From Burkholderia diffusa (lineage in GTDB: Bacteria; Pseudomonadota; Gammaproteobacteria; Burkholderiales; Burkholderiaceae), in contig NZ_CP013363.1 in the NCBI RefSeq assembly GCF_001718315.1, positions 992,001 to 1,056,000 of the forward strand: a DNA stretch of 64,000 nt. The letters run 5' to 3'. Position numbers and translations under genes: made by a program. This document shows positions 44,588-53,520 of this stretch, in pieces (the first letter of the stretch is position 1; every line of letters begins with the position of its first letter). Under the pieces are notes generated by a model. It did no database searches. It saw only the letters and a program-made list of their open reading frames with translations, and was not told the DNA's origin.

Positions 44588-45505
44588 ATGCTGTCCGAAG
44601 ACGAACTCGCGCTGCTCGATGCGATCCGCGCCACCGGCAGCCTGTCGCGGGCGGCCGCGCGGCTCGGCAAGGCGCCGTCGACCGTATCGCACGCCGCGCG
44701 ACAGCTCGAAACGCGTTTCGACGCGCTGCTGTTCGACCGGCGCGGCTACCGGCTGCAGCTCACGCCGGCCGGCCAGTTGCTGACCGACGAGGCGTCGCGC
44801 CTCGCGCTGGACGTCGCGCGGCTCACGCAGCGCGTGCGGCAGGTCGCGAGCGGCTGGGAGGATCGGCTGTGGATCGTCAGCGACGAGGTGCTGGAGTTCG
44901 ATACGCTGCTGCCGGTCGTCCGCGCATTCGATGCGCTCGATTCGGGCGTGTCGCTGCGCTTCACGCACGAAGTGCTCGGCGGCACCTGGGAAGCGTTGCG
45001 CGACGGTCGCGCGGATCTGGTCGTCGGCGCGACCAACGAGCCGCCGGCGATTCCGGGTTTCAAATGGTTCGAGCTCGGCGCGATGGAATGGCTGTTCGCC
45101 GTATCGCCGCGCCATCCGCTGGCCGCGGCAAGCGAGCGGCTGACCCGCGACGCGATTTGCGCGCATCGCGCGGTCGTCGTCGCCGATTCGTCGCGGCGGG
45201 CCATCGGCCGCGCATACGGGCTGCTCGGCGGGCAGGCGGTGCTCGCGGTGCCGTCGATGCGCGCGAAGATCCTCGCGCAGCGCGACGGGCTCGGCGTCGG
45301 CTGGGTGCCGCGCCGGCGGGTCGCGTCGCTGCTCGCGCGCGGCGAACTCGTCGAGAAGGAAACGGCCGATCCGCGCGAACCGAACGTGCTGTACGTCGCG
45401 TGGCGCGGCGACCGCGACGGCCGCGCGCTGCAATGGTGGCTGGAGCAACTGCGCGAACCTCGGCTCGCGCAGCGCCTGCTCGACGGGATCGACGTCTCGG
45501 GCTGA
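44588..45505 (+). CDS. LysR-family transcriptional regulator
   Basis: This 305-aa LysR regulator has the helix-turn-helix ALLDAIRATGSLSRAAARLGKAPSTVSHAARQLE at about residues 7-41 and a type 2 periplasmic-binding effector domain (about 90-300). It belongs to the group that governs adjacent SDR genes. The SDR gene follows on the same strand 146 bases later, with a long palindrome between, so it may be the target. The effector is unknown. Confidence 0.88.
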   Translation: MLSEDELALLDAIRATGSLSRAAARLGKAPSTVSHAARQLETRFDALLFDRRGYRLQLTPAGQLLTDEASRLALDVARLTQRVRQVASGWEDRLWIVSDEVLEFDTLLPVVRAFDALDSGVSLRFTHEVLGGTWEALRDGRADLVVGATNEPPAIPGFKWFELGAMEWLFAVSPRHPLAAASERLTRDAICAHRAVVVADSSRRAIGRAYGLLGGQAVLAVPSMRAKILAQRDGLGVGWVPRRRVASLLARGELVEKETADPREPNVLYVAWRGDRDGRALQWWLEQLREPRLAQRLLDGIDVSG

Positions 45506-45541
45506 GTGCGTCGGCCGCGCAACCGACGGACAGGCCGCGAC

Positions 45542-45570
45542 AGACACGTTCGAAGATTTCGAACATGTCT
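45542..45570. promoter_or_regulatory. Long palindrome upstream of the SDR gene
   Basis: AGACACGTTCGAA (45542-45554) and TTCGAACATGTCT (45558-45570) form a 13-bp inverted repeat with one mismatch pair and a 3-base centre. It lies 82 bases before the SDR start. The core GTTCGAA-N3-TTCGAAC is perfect. Its length and symmetry suggest a homodimeric repressor site, less typical of LysR. Confidence 0.65.
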
Positions 45571-45651
45571 GCCGCGTCGGTCGTACGGCAAGGCCGGGCG
45601 CGGCGCGCATCCTGTGCTCACGGTCAACTCACCGGTTCACAGGAGAACATC

Positions 45652-46401
45652 ATGCAACGCTTCGAAGGAAAAACGGTCCTCGTCACGGGCGGCAACAGCG
45701 GCATCGGCCTGGCGGCCGCACGGGCATTCGCGGCCGAAGGCGCGCGGGTCATCATTACCGGTCGCGACGAGCAGACGCTCGCCGCCGCGCGCGAGTCGCT
45801 CGGCGACGGCGCGCTCGCGATCCGCAACGAGGCCCGCAGCGTCGCGTCGGCGCGGGCGCTGGCGGACGCGATCGCGGCCTCCGGCGCGCGGCTCGACGCC
45901 GTGTTCATCAATGCGGGCGTCGCGAAACTCGCGCCGTTCGCGGATATCGACGAGGCGTTGTGGGACCTCGTGTTCGACACGAACGTGAAGGGCGCGTATT
46001 TCCAGATCCAGGCGCTCGTGCCGCTGCTGAACCGCGGCGCGTCGATCGTGATCAACGGCTCGATCAACGCGCATATCGGGATGCCGGGTTCGTCCGTGTA
46101 CGCGGCGAGCAAGGCGGCCGTCAATTCGTTCGCGAAGACGTTGTCGACGGAGCTGCTGCCGCACGGCGTGCGGGTGAACGTGGTGAGCCCCGGCCCGGTT
46201 CAGACACCGCTGTACGGCAAGCTCGGGCTCGACGCCGCGACGCTCGACGAGACGGCGGACAAGATCAAGGGCCTCGTTCCGATCGGCCGGTTCGGCACGC
46301 CGGACGAAATCGCGTCGACCGTGCTGCACCTGAGCGCGCCGGAGTCCGCGTTCATCGTCGGCGCGGAAATCATCGCGTCGGGCGGGATGGGTTTGCTTTG
46401 A
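45652..46401 (+). CDS. Short-chain dehydrogenase/reductase
   Basis: This 249-aa classical SDR has cofactor motif TGGNSGIG, NAG as INAGVAKLAPF, catalytic Ser in INGSINAHIGMPG and YxxxK as YAASK. The C-terminal block IGRFGTPDEIASTVLHLSAPESAFIVGAEIIASGGM is typical. The Arg of ITGRDE after beta-2 suggests NADPH. The ATG has AGGAGAACATC upstream. The substrate is not deducible; similar proteins are often electrophile- or stress-induced. Confidence 0.87.
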   Translation: MQRFEGKTVLVTGGNSGIGLAAARAFAAEGARVIITGRDEQTLAAARESLGDGALAIRNEARSVASARALADAIAASGARLDAVFINAGVAKLAPFADIDEALWDLVFDTNVKGAYFQIQALVPLLNRGASIVINGSINAHIGMPGSSVYAASKAAVNSFAKTLSTELLPHGVRVNVVSPGPVQTPLYGKLGLDAATLDETADKIKGLVPIGRFGTPDEIASTVLHLSAPESAFIVGAEIIASGGMGLL

Positions 46402-46472
46402 GCGCATGACCGGTGGGGCGCGCGTCCCGACGCGACGTCGGGCCGCGCAGCCCCCGCCGTGCGATTGCATCG

Positions 46473-48128
46473 CTAGCGCGATGCACAGGCGTCACGAACC
46501 TCGTCGGCGCGATCGGGACCGTGAAGCTGCGTCACCGTCAGCCCCGAGAATGTCGCGCTGCCGTGCTCGGCGAATACGGCGACGCGGTCCGCATCGAGCG
46601 GCGGAAAGATCAGGTCCGTCAGTGCGACGCGGCCGCCGTTCGCGAACACCTCGACCGACCCGCGATCGACGACGATTTCGAGCTGCAGTTGCCCGTGCTC
46701 GAGCGGCAGATCGACGATGTGCTCGCGGCTGAACGTGCCGGCGAAATCCGTTGCGCCGGAGCGCGAGCGATCGAGCGTCAGCGTGTGCTTCGCCGTGTCG
46801 TACACGATCCGGGTGCCGATCGAGCCATCCGCCGATCCTCGCACGATCAACCCCGCGCGAGCGGCGCGCCGCGGCGTGATCGTCACCGTGATGCGCTGGA
46901 CGACGCCGCGCGTGGCGTCCGACAGCACGCGGGTGGCGGACTCGACGTTCAGGTCGCCTTCATGCACGGCGGGCCGCCCGTCGGCCCATGCATCGAACGC
47001 GGCGGCCGGCGTCACGACGAGCGTCGGTTCGCCGCCGATCGTCTTCAGCGCGAATTCGCGCGGCAACGTCGCCGCGCCGCGCCAGGGCGCAGTCGGCGCT
47101 TTCGCCGCGTAATCCCAGTTGCTCATCCACGCGATCGCGACAGGCCGTGCGCCCGGCGCGCCGGAGAACGTGCCGGCGGCGTAAAAATCGGCACCGTGAT
47201 CGACCCAGCGGAATCGCGCGGGATCGGAACCGGCCGGCGCGACGCGGTCAGGCGTGAACGTGCGGCCATCGAAGTCGCCGACGAAATACATCGCGCCGGA
47301 GCCGCCGGCGATCGACCACGGGTTGACGTTCACGATCATTACCCACTTGATGTGTCGCGGATCGTCGTCGACGGGCATCGGCACGAGGTCGGGCATTTCC
47401 CACAGCACGCCCGCATGCGGCACGTCCGGCAACGTGAAGTCGCTCAGGAACGACCAGTGAATCAGGTCATCGGATCGATAGAGCTTCACGACCTGCGCGT
47501 CCGCGACGACGGTCGTCATCAGCCAGTAGCGTCCCGGCGCGTACCACGACACCTTCGGGTCGCGGAACTGCTTCGACTCGGGATCGAGCGTGAGCACGGG
47601 GTTGTGCGCGTAGGGCCGCCACGTCGCGCCGTGGTCGACGCTGTAAGCCAGCGATTGCGCCTGCGTGCCGGGCGCGTGACCCGAGCCGTCCTTGTAGACG
47701 CTCGTGTAAAGCGCCACCAGCGGCGTCTCGCCCGGCGCGCCGAGGCCGGACGTGTTGCGCGTGTCGGCGACGATCGAGCCGGAGAAGATTTCCTCGGTCG
47801 CGTTCGCGCGCATCGCGACCGGCTGCTCGCGCCAGTGGACGAGATCGGCGCTCGTCGCATGGCCCCACGACATGTTGCCCCAGTCATGACCGAGCGGGTT
47901 GTACTGATAGAACAGGTGATAGCGGCCGTTCTCGTAGACGAGCCCGTTCGGATCGTTCATCCAGTTGCGTTGCGGTGTGTAATGCACGACCGGTCGCCAT
48001 TGCGGCGTGCCGGGTTCGTGCGGTCTGCCGCAGGGCGCGGCAGTGGCGTGCGTGCAGGCCGCGCTTGCCGCACATGCGAGCAACAGCCGGGTAATCCGGA
48101 AGGAAAAGCGAAAAAACGTCGATCTCAT
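46473..48128 (-). CDS. Secreted GH32 fructan hydrolase (levanase/sucrose-6-phosphate-hydrolase family)
   Basis: This 551-aa glycoside hydrolase family 32 enzyme has a signal peptide (RITRLLLACAASAACTHATA). The five-bladed propeller carries the nucleophile Asp59 in NWMNDPNG, the transition-state stabiliser in QFRDPKVSW and the acid/base Glu in WEMPDLVPMP. The C-terminal beta-sandwich holds DRGSVEVFANGGRVALTDLIFPP. It would hydrolyse levan or other fructans outside the cell, releasing fructose. It follows the levansucrase gene by 166 bases on the same strand, so polymer made by one can be trimmed by the other. Confidence 0.92.
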   Translation of the reverse strand: MRSTFFRFSFRITRLLLACAASAACTHATAAPCGRPHEPGTPQWRPVVHYTPQRNWMNDPNGLVYENGRYHLFYQYNPLGHDWGNMSWGHATSADLVHWREQPVAMRANATEEIFSGSIVADTRNTSGLGAPGETPLVALYTSVYKDGSGHAPGTQAQSLAYSVDHGATWRPYAHNPVLTLDPESKQFRDPKVSWYAPGRYWLMTTVVADAQVVKLYRSDDLIHWSFLSDFTLPDVPHAGVLWEMPDLVPMPVDDDPRHIKWVMIVNVNPWSIAGGSGAMYFVGDFDGRTFTPDRVAPAGSDPARFRWVDHGADFYAAGTFSGAPGARPVAIAWMSNWDYAAKAPTAPWRGAATLPREFALKTIGGEPTLVVTPAAAFDAWADGRPAVHEGDLNVESATRVLSDATRGVVQRITVTITPRRAARAGLIVRGSADGSIGTRIVYDTAKHTLTLDRSRSGATDFAGTFSREHIVDLPLEHGQLQLEIVVDRGSVEVFANGGRVALTDLIFPPLDADRVAVFAEHGSATFSGLTVTQLHGPDRADEVRDACASR

Positions 48129-48214
48129 GCGGAGTTCCGTGCTTCGGCGCGCGAAGCGGGAAAGGAGGGCGCATGCCGCTTGCAGCGGCGGCATGCGCGA
48201 TTCTGCGAAGGAGG

Positions 48215-48254
48215 GAGGCGGCACACACGCGACACGCGCGATGTGCGCCGCCTC
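48215..48254 (-). other. Intergenic hairpin between levansucrase and GH32 genes
   Basis: GAGGCGGC (48215-48222) and GCCGCCTC (48247-48254) form an 8-bp stem around a 24-base loop that can itself pair. There is no T-run. It probably lowers or separates expression of the GH32 gene relative to levansucrase. Confidence 0.5.
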
Positions 48255-48294
48255 GACGCTGGCGGGCGGCGCCCGCAGCGTCCATGCGGACCCG

Positions 48295-49881
48295 TTACGG
48301 ACGGGTGCCGGGGCCGCCGTTGTGATCGGCGCCCGTCGCGGGCAGATTCGCCGGGATGTCGCCGTAACCGCCGAGGCCGCCGCGTCCGTATGCGCGGTCG
48401 ACCGCCGTCGACGTGCCGTTGATGTTGACCTTCACCGTCGGCGCGAGCGTGCCGCCGCGACGCGGGCCGATCGCATCGATGAACGACTCGACGAGCCCGC
48501 CCGGCATCACGTAGTGCGAATACGACTGGAACTCGCGCGGGTTCTGGTTCGGGTCCTGCGAATAGGGCGCGCCGGCCGGTGCGGAGAAGTCGGTCGGGTT
48601 GCCGAGCACGAGGCCGCTGCCGCCGTTCAGCGGCAGGAAGTCGCTACGGATGCCGTTGCCGACGAAGCCGTAGACACCGTCCGGCCCGTCGACGCCCGCG
48701 GCCATCGTCGTGCGGTGGCTGATCGTGAACAGGTAGTACTTGCCATCCTTCAGATAGATCTGCGGGCGCTCGGTCTGGTCGTCGACGCAGTTCGCCGACA
48801 GGATCGGCGGCAGGAACTTCCATTCGGTCAGTTGCGGGTTCGTCGCGACCGCCAGGCCGACGTTGGCCTTTTGATACACTGCGCCCGAGTTCATGACGGC
48901 GTTGAGATCTTCCCGGTACGGATCGTTCGGCGCGTAGCCGAGGTCGGCCTCGGTGCAGGTGCGGGCGCCGCGCTGGCCGCCGGTGTTGCCTTCGAACACC
49001 ATGTAGGTCTTGCCCGGATGCGCGGGGTCGGTGAACACGAACGGATCGCGGAACGAGAAGTAGGTGTTCTGCTGACCGGTCTGGTAGTAGTTGCCGTCCG
49101 GTTGCAGCAGCGCCTTGTGATCGTCGAAGCCGCTGAACCACACGTGCTTGTCGTCGGCGTGGATGTGGCCGTCGGCGCGCGTGATGATCGCCTGCGGCGG
49201 CGTGATGTCGGCGCCGCCGGGCGCCGAACGGTTGAACGAGGTCGCGGTGTAGTACAGGCTGACGTTGTCGCCGTGCGTGAGCCGCGCGGAGCCCGACCAT
49301 TCGGCGTTGTTGGTCATCGGCGACGTGCCGAACACCTTGACGCTCGCGCCGTCCGGAAACAGGTGGCCGCCCCAGGTCCAGCCGCCGTTCGCGGGACGCT
49401 GCGACGCGGGAATGCCGGCACGGCGATAGAAGAAGCCGATGCGCGCATGGACGTGACGATCGTCGAACGTGTAGCCGGCGTGCGGATCGGCCGTGAGCGA
49501 GAAGATCACCTCCCAGCCCTTGTAGCTGAGCTGGTTCGCGCGCAGGTCGGCCAGCGGCCAGGTATCCCAGACCCACACGTTCGAGTTGATCAGCGGAAAA
49601 TCCTGCGGGATGTCGGGCATCGTCAGCGACTGCGGCAGCGAGTTCTTGTCGGCGCCGGCCGTATGCGACTGCGCGACGATCTGGCGGATGTCCGCGCGGG
49701 TCCAGCGCATCGTGAAGTTGCCCTCGGGATCGTAGGCCTGCTGCGTATGCGGGGTGGGCGCGGGGGCGCCGGTGCTTTGCGCATGCGCGACGAATGACGC
49801 GGACGCGAAGGCGGCCAGTGCCGCGCCAGCGAAGAGCAAACGTTTGGCCGCGGTCGCGCGGTAAAAAGGAAAGTAGGTCAT
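48295..49881 (-). CDS. Secreted levansucrase (GH68)
   Basis: This 528-aa GH68 enzyme transfers fructosyl units from sucrose to growing levan. A long signal peptide (AKRLLFAGAALAAFASASFVAHAQ) is followed by the nucleophile Asp106 in VWVWDTWPLAD, the stabiliser in YFSFRDPFVF and the acid/base Glu in DDQTERPQIYL. The Gram-negative type (as in Gluconacetobacter and Zymomonas) fits. A start 16 residues earlier is open, but it would fall within 6 bases of an operator half and has no ribosome binding site, so the Met at 49881 is preferred. It is divergent from the lacI gene. Confidence 0.92.
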   Translation of the reverse strand: MTYFPFYRATAAKRLLFAGAALAAFASASFVAHAQSTGAPAPTPHTQQAYDPEGNFTMRWTRADIRQIVAQSHTAGADKNSLPQSLTMPDIPQDFPLINSNVWVWDTWPLADLRANQLSYKGWEVIFSLTADPHAGYTFDDRHVHARIGFFYRRAGIPASQRPANGGWTWGGHLFPDGASVKVFGTSPMTNNAEWSGSARLTHGDNVSLYYTATSFNRSAPGGADITPPQAIITRADGHIHADDKHVWFSGFDDHKALLQPDGNYYQTGQQNTYFSFRDPFVFTDPAHPGKTYMVFEGNTGGQRGARTCTEADLGYAPNDPYREDLNAVMNSGAVYQKANVGLAVATNPQLTEWKFLPPILSANCVDDQTERPQIYLKDGKYYLFTISHRTTMAAGVDGPDGVYGFVGNGIRSDFLPLNGGSGLVLGNPTDFSAPAGAPYSQDPNQNPREFQSYSHYVMPGGLVESFIDAIGPRRGGTLAPTVKVNINGTSTAVDRAYGRGGLGGYGDIPANLPATGADHNGGPGTRP

Positions 49882-49934
49882 GTCGGCGTTGTTTCCGTTG
49901 ACGGTGAAAGGGAACTGCTGAGATGGCATTCGAA

Positions 49935-49970
49935 TCCAAACCGGTTTGGATGCTATTTCAAACCGGTTTG
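49935..49970. promoter_or_regulatory. Two LacI-family operators spaced 22 bp apart
   Basis: TCCAAACCGGTTTGGA (49935-49950) and CAAACCGGTTTG (49959-49970) share the perfect core CAAACCGGTTTG, with the central CG step typical of LacI/GalR sites. Centre-to-centre distance is 22 bp, about two helical turns, so two dimers could bind one face of the DNA. They lie between the levansucrase gene and the divergent lacI gene. Confidence 0.85.
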
Positions 49971-50048
49971 GGAGTCAAAAGATAAATATTTGACGGTAAT
50001 AACTACCATTCGGAAATAATTACGGGATGGAGGGGCTGGACGAATGGC

Positions 50049-51083
50049 ATGCACAACGCGAGGAACGACGTGAAGGTGAATCTGAAGGCGCTGTCGGATG
50101 CGCTCGGGCTGTCGCGCACGACGGTCAGTCGGGCGCTGAACGGCTACGACGACGTGAGCGAGGCGACCCGCGAGCGCGTGATGAAGGCTGCGCGCGAACT
50201 CGGTTATGTCGCGGATCCGACCGCGCGGCGGCTGGCGACGGGGCGCGCCGATGCGATCGGCATCGTGTATCCGTTCGGCGCCGGCGATCTCGGTGATCCG
50301 CGCTTCGGTGAAGTCGTCGCCGGCATGACCGAGCGGCTCGGCGAGCGCAATCTCGACTTCATCATCGCGGCCGCGCGGCCGAATGCCGAGCTCGATACGT
50401 ATCGCCGGCTGGTCGACGGCAGGCTCGTCGACGGGCTGATCGTCGCGCGCACGCTGGTCGACGATCCGCGCCTCGCGTACTTGCGCTCGAATGCATTTCC
50501 GTACGTCGCGTACGGCCGTACGCAAGCCGCCGAGCCTTACGCATGGTTCGATTTCGACAACGAAGCGGGTGCGCGTGATGCCGTGCGCCGCCTGATCGCC
50601 TTCGGTCATCGCCGGATCGCGATGATCAGTGCGCCGCTGTCGCTGAATTTCGCGATGCAGCGTCGCGCCGGTTATCTCGCGGCGCTGCGCGAGGCCGGCA
50701 TCGAGCCCGATCCGGCGCTGCTGGTCGAGTGCCCGTTTACGCTCGACGGCGGGCAGCAGGGCGCGCAGGCCCTGCTTGTGCTGGCCGAACGGCCGACGGC
50801 GCTGCTGGTCGACAACAATATCGCGGGTGGCGGTGCGTTCCGGGCGCTGGCCGACAGCGGCTTGCGGCTGGGGCGGGACATGTCGCTGATCGTCTACGAC
50901 GGCGTGCCGCCGGACGTCGCGTATCCGCATCGGGTAACGGCGGTGGTGCAACCGACCGGGCATGCGACGGGGCGAGCGCTGGCGGACCTGATGCTGGGCC
51001 TGCTCGCCGACGGCGTTCGCCGCCATCGGCTCGAGATGCCGGTGATCGAGGCTGGCGATACGGACGGGCCGTTGCCCGGCTAG
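50049..51083 (+). CDS. LacI-family repressor of the levan genes
   Basis: This 344-aa regulator has an N-terminal LacI helix-turn-helix (VNLKALSDALGLSRTTVSRALNGYDDVSEATRERV, about 9-43), the hinge helix (ADPTARRLATGRA) and a periplasmic-binding-like ligand domain (about 65-330). It probably senses sucrose, fructose or a phosphorylated form and binds the CAAACCGGTTTG pair to repress levansucrase, GH32 and itself. No sucrose transporter gene is adjacent. Confidence 0.9.
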   Translation: MHNARNDVKVNLKALSDALGLSRTTVSRALNGYDDVSEATRERVMKAARELGYVADPTARRLATGRADAIGIVYPFGAGDLGDPRFGEVVAGMTERLGERNLDFIIAAARPNAELDTYRRLVDGRLVDGLIVARTLVDDPRLAYLRSNAFPYVAYGRTQAAEPYAWFDFDNEAGARDAVRRLIAFGHRRIAMISAPLSLNFAMQRRAGYLAALREAGIEPDPALLVECPFTLDGGQQGAQALLVLAERPTALLVDNNIAGGGAFRALADSGLRLGRDMSLIVYDGVPPDVAYPHRVTAVVQPTGHATGRALADLMLGLLADGVRRHRLEMPVIEAGDTDGPLPG

Positions 51084-51182
51084 CCGCTGCGGCGGCACGC
51101 ACGGGGCGCGATCGGCGACGAACGTTGCGGACGTGCCCCGGCGCAAAAGCCATGACGGTGACAGGGCTGAATGCCAGTTTTC

Positions 51183-51197
51183 TAGACGACCGGTCTA
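51183..51197. promoter_or_regulatory. TetR-type operator, copy 1
   Basis: TAGAC-GACCG-GTCTA is an inverted repeat of 5-bp arms, embedded in TCTAGACGACCGGTCTAAT. It resembles the NemR-type box that controls N-ethylmaleimide reductase genes, and here it lies upstream of an old yellow enzyme gene. Confidence 0.6.
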
Positions 51198-51315
51198 ATC
51201 GGGGGCTATCATCCGGTCTCATGACGCGACGCCGCTCCTGCCAGCAGACGCGAAAATGCCATATCGCGCTGCGATGCTGGTGCAGGAGACGCCGTCGTTT
51301 TTTTCGCATCCTCTC

Positions 51316-51330
51316 TAGACGACTGGTCTA
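51316..51330. promoter_or_regulatory. TetR-type operator, copy 2
   Basis: TAGAC-GACTG-GTCTA differs from copy 1 by one base in the spacer and keeps the same flanks (TC before, AT after). It is 159 bases before the DJ-1/PfpI start. The two copies are 133 bases apart. Confidence 0.65.
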
Positions 51331-51488
51331 ATAGGTCGCGCAATATTTTTCGGTACGGAGCCGGCACGTTGACGCGCGCCAGCGGCCTAACCGGCAGGCA
51401 CGCCGTCATCGCTGCGGTACGCGGCGTGCGTCGCATTGGCTGCCGCCGCGTCGCGGCCCCGTTCCCCCATTTCGAAGGAGTGTCGATC

Positions 51489-52175
51489 ATGAAGATTCTG
51501 GTTGTCCTGACCTCGCACGATACGCTCGGCGACACCGGCAAGAAGACCGGCTTCTGGCTCGAGGAACTGGCTGCGCCGTACTACGCGTTCAAGGATGCAG
51601 GTGTCGAGCTGACGCTCGCGTCGCCGAAGGGCGGCCAGCCGCCGCTCGATCCGAAGAGCAGCGATCCGTCCGCGCAGACTGACGCGACGCGACGCTTCGA
51701 CGCCGATCCGGCGGCCAAGGCCGCGCTCGCGGCCACGCACAAGCTGGCCGACGTCTCGGCCGACGATTACGACGCGCTGTTCTATCCGGGCGGGCACGGC
51801 CCGCTATGGGATCTCGCCGAGGATCTGCAGTCGATCGGTCTGATCGAGCGCGCGCTGGCGGCGGGCAAGCCGGTCGCGGCCGTGTGCCACGCGCCGGGCG
51901 TGCTGCGCCACGTCAAGGACCCGAAGACCGGCGAATCGGTCGTGCGCGGCAAGCGTGCGACGGGTTTCACCAACAGCGAGGAAGCGGCTGTCGAGTTGAC
52001 GGAGGTGGTGCCGTTCCTCGTCGAGGACATGCTGAAGACCAACGGCGCGCAATTCGAGCGCAGCGCCGACTGGGCGCCGCATGTCGTCACCGACGGGTTG
52101 CTGATCACCGGGCAGAACCCCGCGTCGTCGGAACCCGCCGCCGAGGCGCTGCTCGCGAAGCTCGGTCGCCAGTAA
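51489..52175 (+). CDS. DJ-1/PfpI-family protein (Hsp31-like glyoxalase III/deglycase class)
   Basis: This 228-aa type 1 glutamine amidotransferase-fold protein has the nucleophile-elbow cysteine in AAVCHAPGVL, the supporting glutamate in TGFWLEELAAPYYAF and the oxyanion region FYPGGHGPLWDLAED. Relatives detoxify methylglyoxal or protect proteins from reactive carbonyls. The ATG is set by CGAAGGAGTGTCGATC. It lies 144 bases before an old yellow enzyme gene, and the pair looks like an electrophile-stress unit. Confidence 0.88.
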   Translation: MKILVVLTSHDTLGDTGKKTGFWLEELAAPYYAFKDAGVELTLASPKGGQPPLDPKSSDPSAQTDATRRFDADPAAKAALAATHKLADVSADDYDALFYPGGHGPLWDLAEDLQSIGLIERALAAGKPVAAVCHAPGVLRHVKDPKTGESVVRGKRATGFTNSEEAAVELTEVVPFLVEDMLKTNGAQFERSADWAPHVVTDGLLITGQNPASSEPAAEALLAKLGRQ

Positions 52176-52319
52176 GCCGGCGCGGCGCCGGCGTGACCGG
52201 CACCTGGCCGTTTCCGTCGTCGGGCGCGACCGGCCCGGCGGCGGCCTGAATCGTTCCGTCGTGCGCACCGCACGACGGCTCATCCAGTCGTTTCGCAGAA
52301 CCAAGCAAAGGAGTGGTGG

Positions 52320-53429
52320 ATGTCTGCCCTGTTCGAACCGTTCAAACTCAAGGATGTCATGCTGCGCAACCGCATCGCGGTGCCGCCGATGTGCCAGTAC
52401 GTCGCCGAAGACGGCGTCGTCAACGACTGGCATCACGTGCATCTGGCCGGCATCGCGCGCGGCGGCGCGGGCCTCGTGATCGCGGAGGCGACGGCCGTGT
52501 CGCCGGAAGGTCGCATCACGCCGGGCTGCGCCGGCTTGTGGACCGATGCGCAGGCCGAGGCGTTTGCGCCGTCGGTCGCGGCTATCAAGGCGGCCGGCGC
52601 GGTGCCGGGCATCCAGATCGCGCATGCGGGCCGCAAGGCGAGCGCGAACCGTCCATGGGAAGGCGACGACCACATCGCCGACGGCGATCCGCGCGGCTGG
52701 CAGACCATCGCGCCGTCGGCCGTGCCGTTCGGCGCGCATTTGCCGAAGATGCCGCGCGCGATGACGCGCGACGACATCGCACGCGTGCAGGCCGATTTCG
52801 TCGCGTCGGCGAAGCGCGCCCGCGACCTCGGCTTCGAATGGCTCGAGCTGCATTTCGCGCACGGCTATCTCGGCCAGAGCTTCTTCTCCGTGCATTCGAA
52901 CCGGCGCGACGACGAGTACGGCGGTTCGGCCGAAAACCGCGGCCGTTTCCTCGTCGACACGCTGAAGGCCGTCCGCCAGGTGTGGCCGGAGCACCTGCCG
53001 CTGACCGCGCGTCTCGGCGTGATCGAATACGACGGCCGCGATGAAGAGACGCTCGCCGAATCGATCGCGCTCACGCGGCGGATGAAGCAGGAAGGCCTCG
53101 ACATGCTGAGCGTATCGGTCGGCTTTTCGACGCCCGACGCACGCATTCCTTGGGGGCCGGCGTTCCTCGCGCCGATCGCGGAACGCGTACGCCGCGAGGC
53201 TGGCCTGCCGGTGTCGTCCGCGTGGGGGATCGACACGCCGCAACTGGCCGAGCGTGTCGTCGCCGAACAGCAGCTCGACCTCGTGATGGTCGGCCGCGCG
53301 CATCTGGCCGATCCGCACTGGCCGTATTACGCGGCCAAACAGCTCGGCGTCGAGCGTCCGTCGTGGACACTGCCTGCGCCATACGCGCACTGGCTCGAAC
53401 GCTATCGCGTCGCCGACAAGGTGGCCTGA
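52320..53429 (+). CDS. Old yellow enzyme family ene-reductase (YqjM/XenA class)
   Basis: This 369-aa FMN TIM-barrel enzyme has the class-typical Cys25 in VPPMCQY, substrate-activating histidines in ELHFAHGYL, QIAHAGRK and the FMN-phosphate region VSSAWGIDTPQLAE with VMVGRAHLADPHWP. It reduces activated C=C bonds of enones, maleimides or nitro compounds using NAD(P)H. AAAGGAGTGGTGG precedes the ATG. Together with the DJ-1/PfpI gene and the NemR-like sites it forms a probable electrophile-response operon. Confidence 0.9.
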   Translation: MSALFEPFKLKDVMLRNRIAVPPMCQYVAEDGVVNDWHHVHLAGIARGGAGLVIAEATAVSPEGRITPGCAGLWTDAQAEAFAPSVAAIKAAGAVPGIQIAHAGRKASANRPWEGDDHIADGDPRGWQTIAPSAVPFGAHLPKMPRAMTRDDIARVQADFVASAKRARDLGFEWLELHFAHGYLGQSFFSVHSNRRDDEYGGSAENRGRFLVDTLKAVRQVWPEHLPLTARLGVIEYDGRDEETLAESIALTRRMKQEGLDMLSVSVGFSTPDARIPWGPAFLAPIAERVRREAGLPVSSAWGIDTPQLAERVVAEQQLDLVMVGRAHLADPHWPYYAAKQLGVERPSWTLPAPYAHWLERYRVADKVA

Positions 53430-53520
53430 GCGCACGTCGCACCGCGCGCGCGACGTGCGCGGCACGCATTTGACAATGCTTGGCATCGCGTTCGCGTGCC
53501 GTGGCGGTATCGATGGATAG

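Larger units (their letters stand above)
51084..51488. other. 405-base promoter region of the DJ-1/OYE genes
   Basis: No gene is supported; a 36-codon frame from 51221 is arginine-rich and lacks a ribosome binding site. The region holds two near-identical 18-base sites (around 51183 and 51316) and presumably the promoter for the DJ-1/PfpI gene. Confidence 0.5.

Noticed and set aside
51221-51331. 36-codon frame between the two TAGAC sites
   Set aside because: The product is dominated by Arg, no ribosome binding site is present and the stop falls inside the second operator; probably chance.
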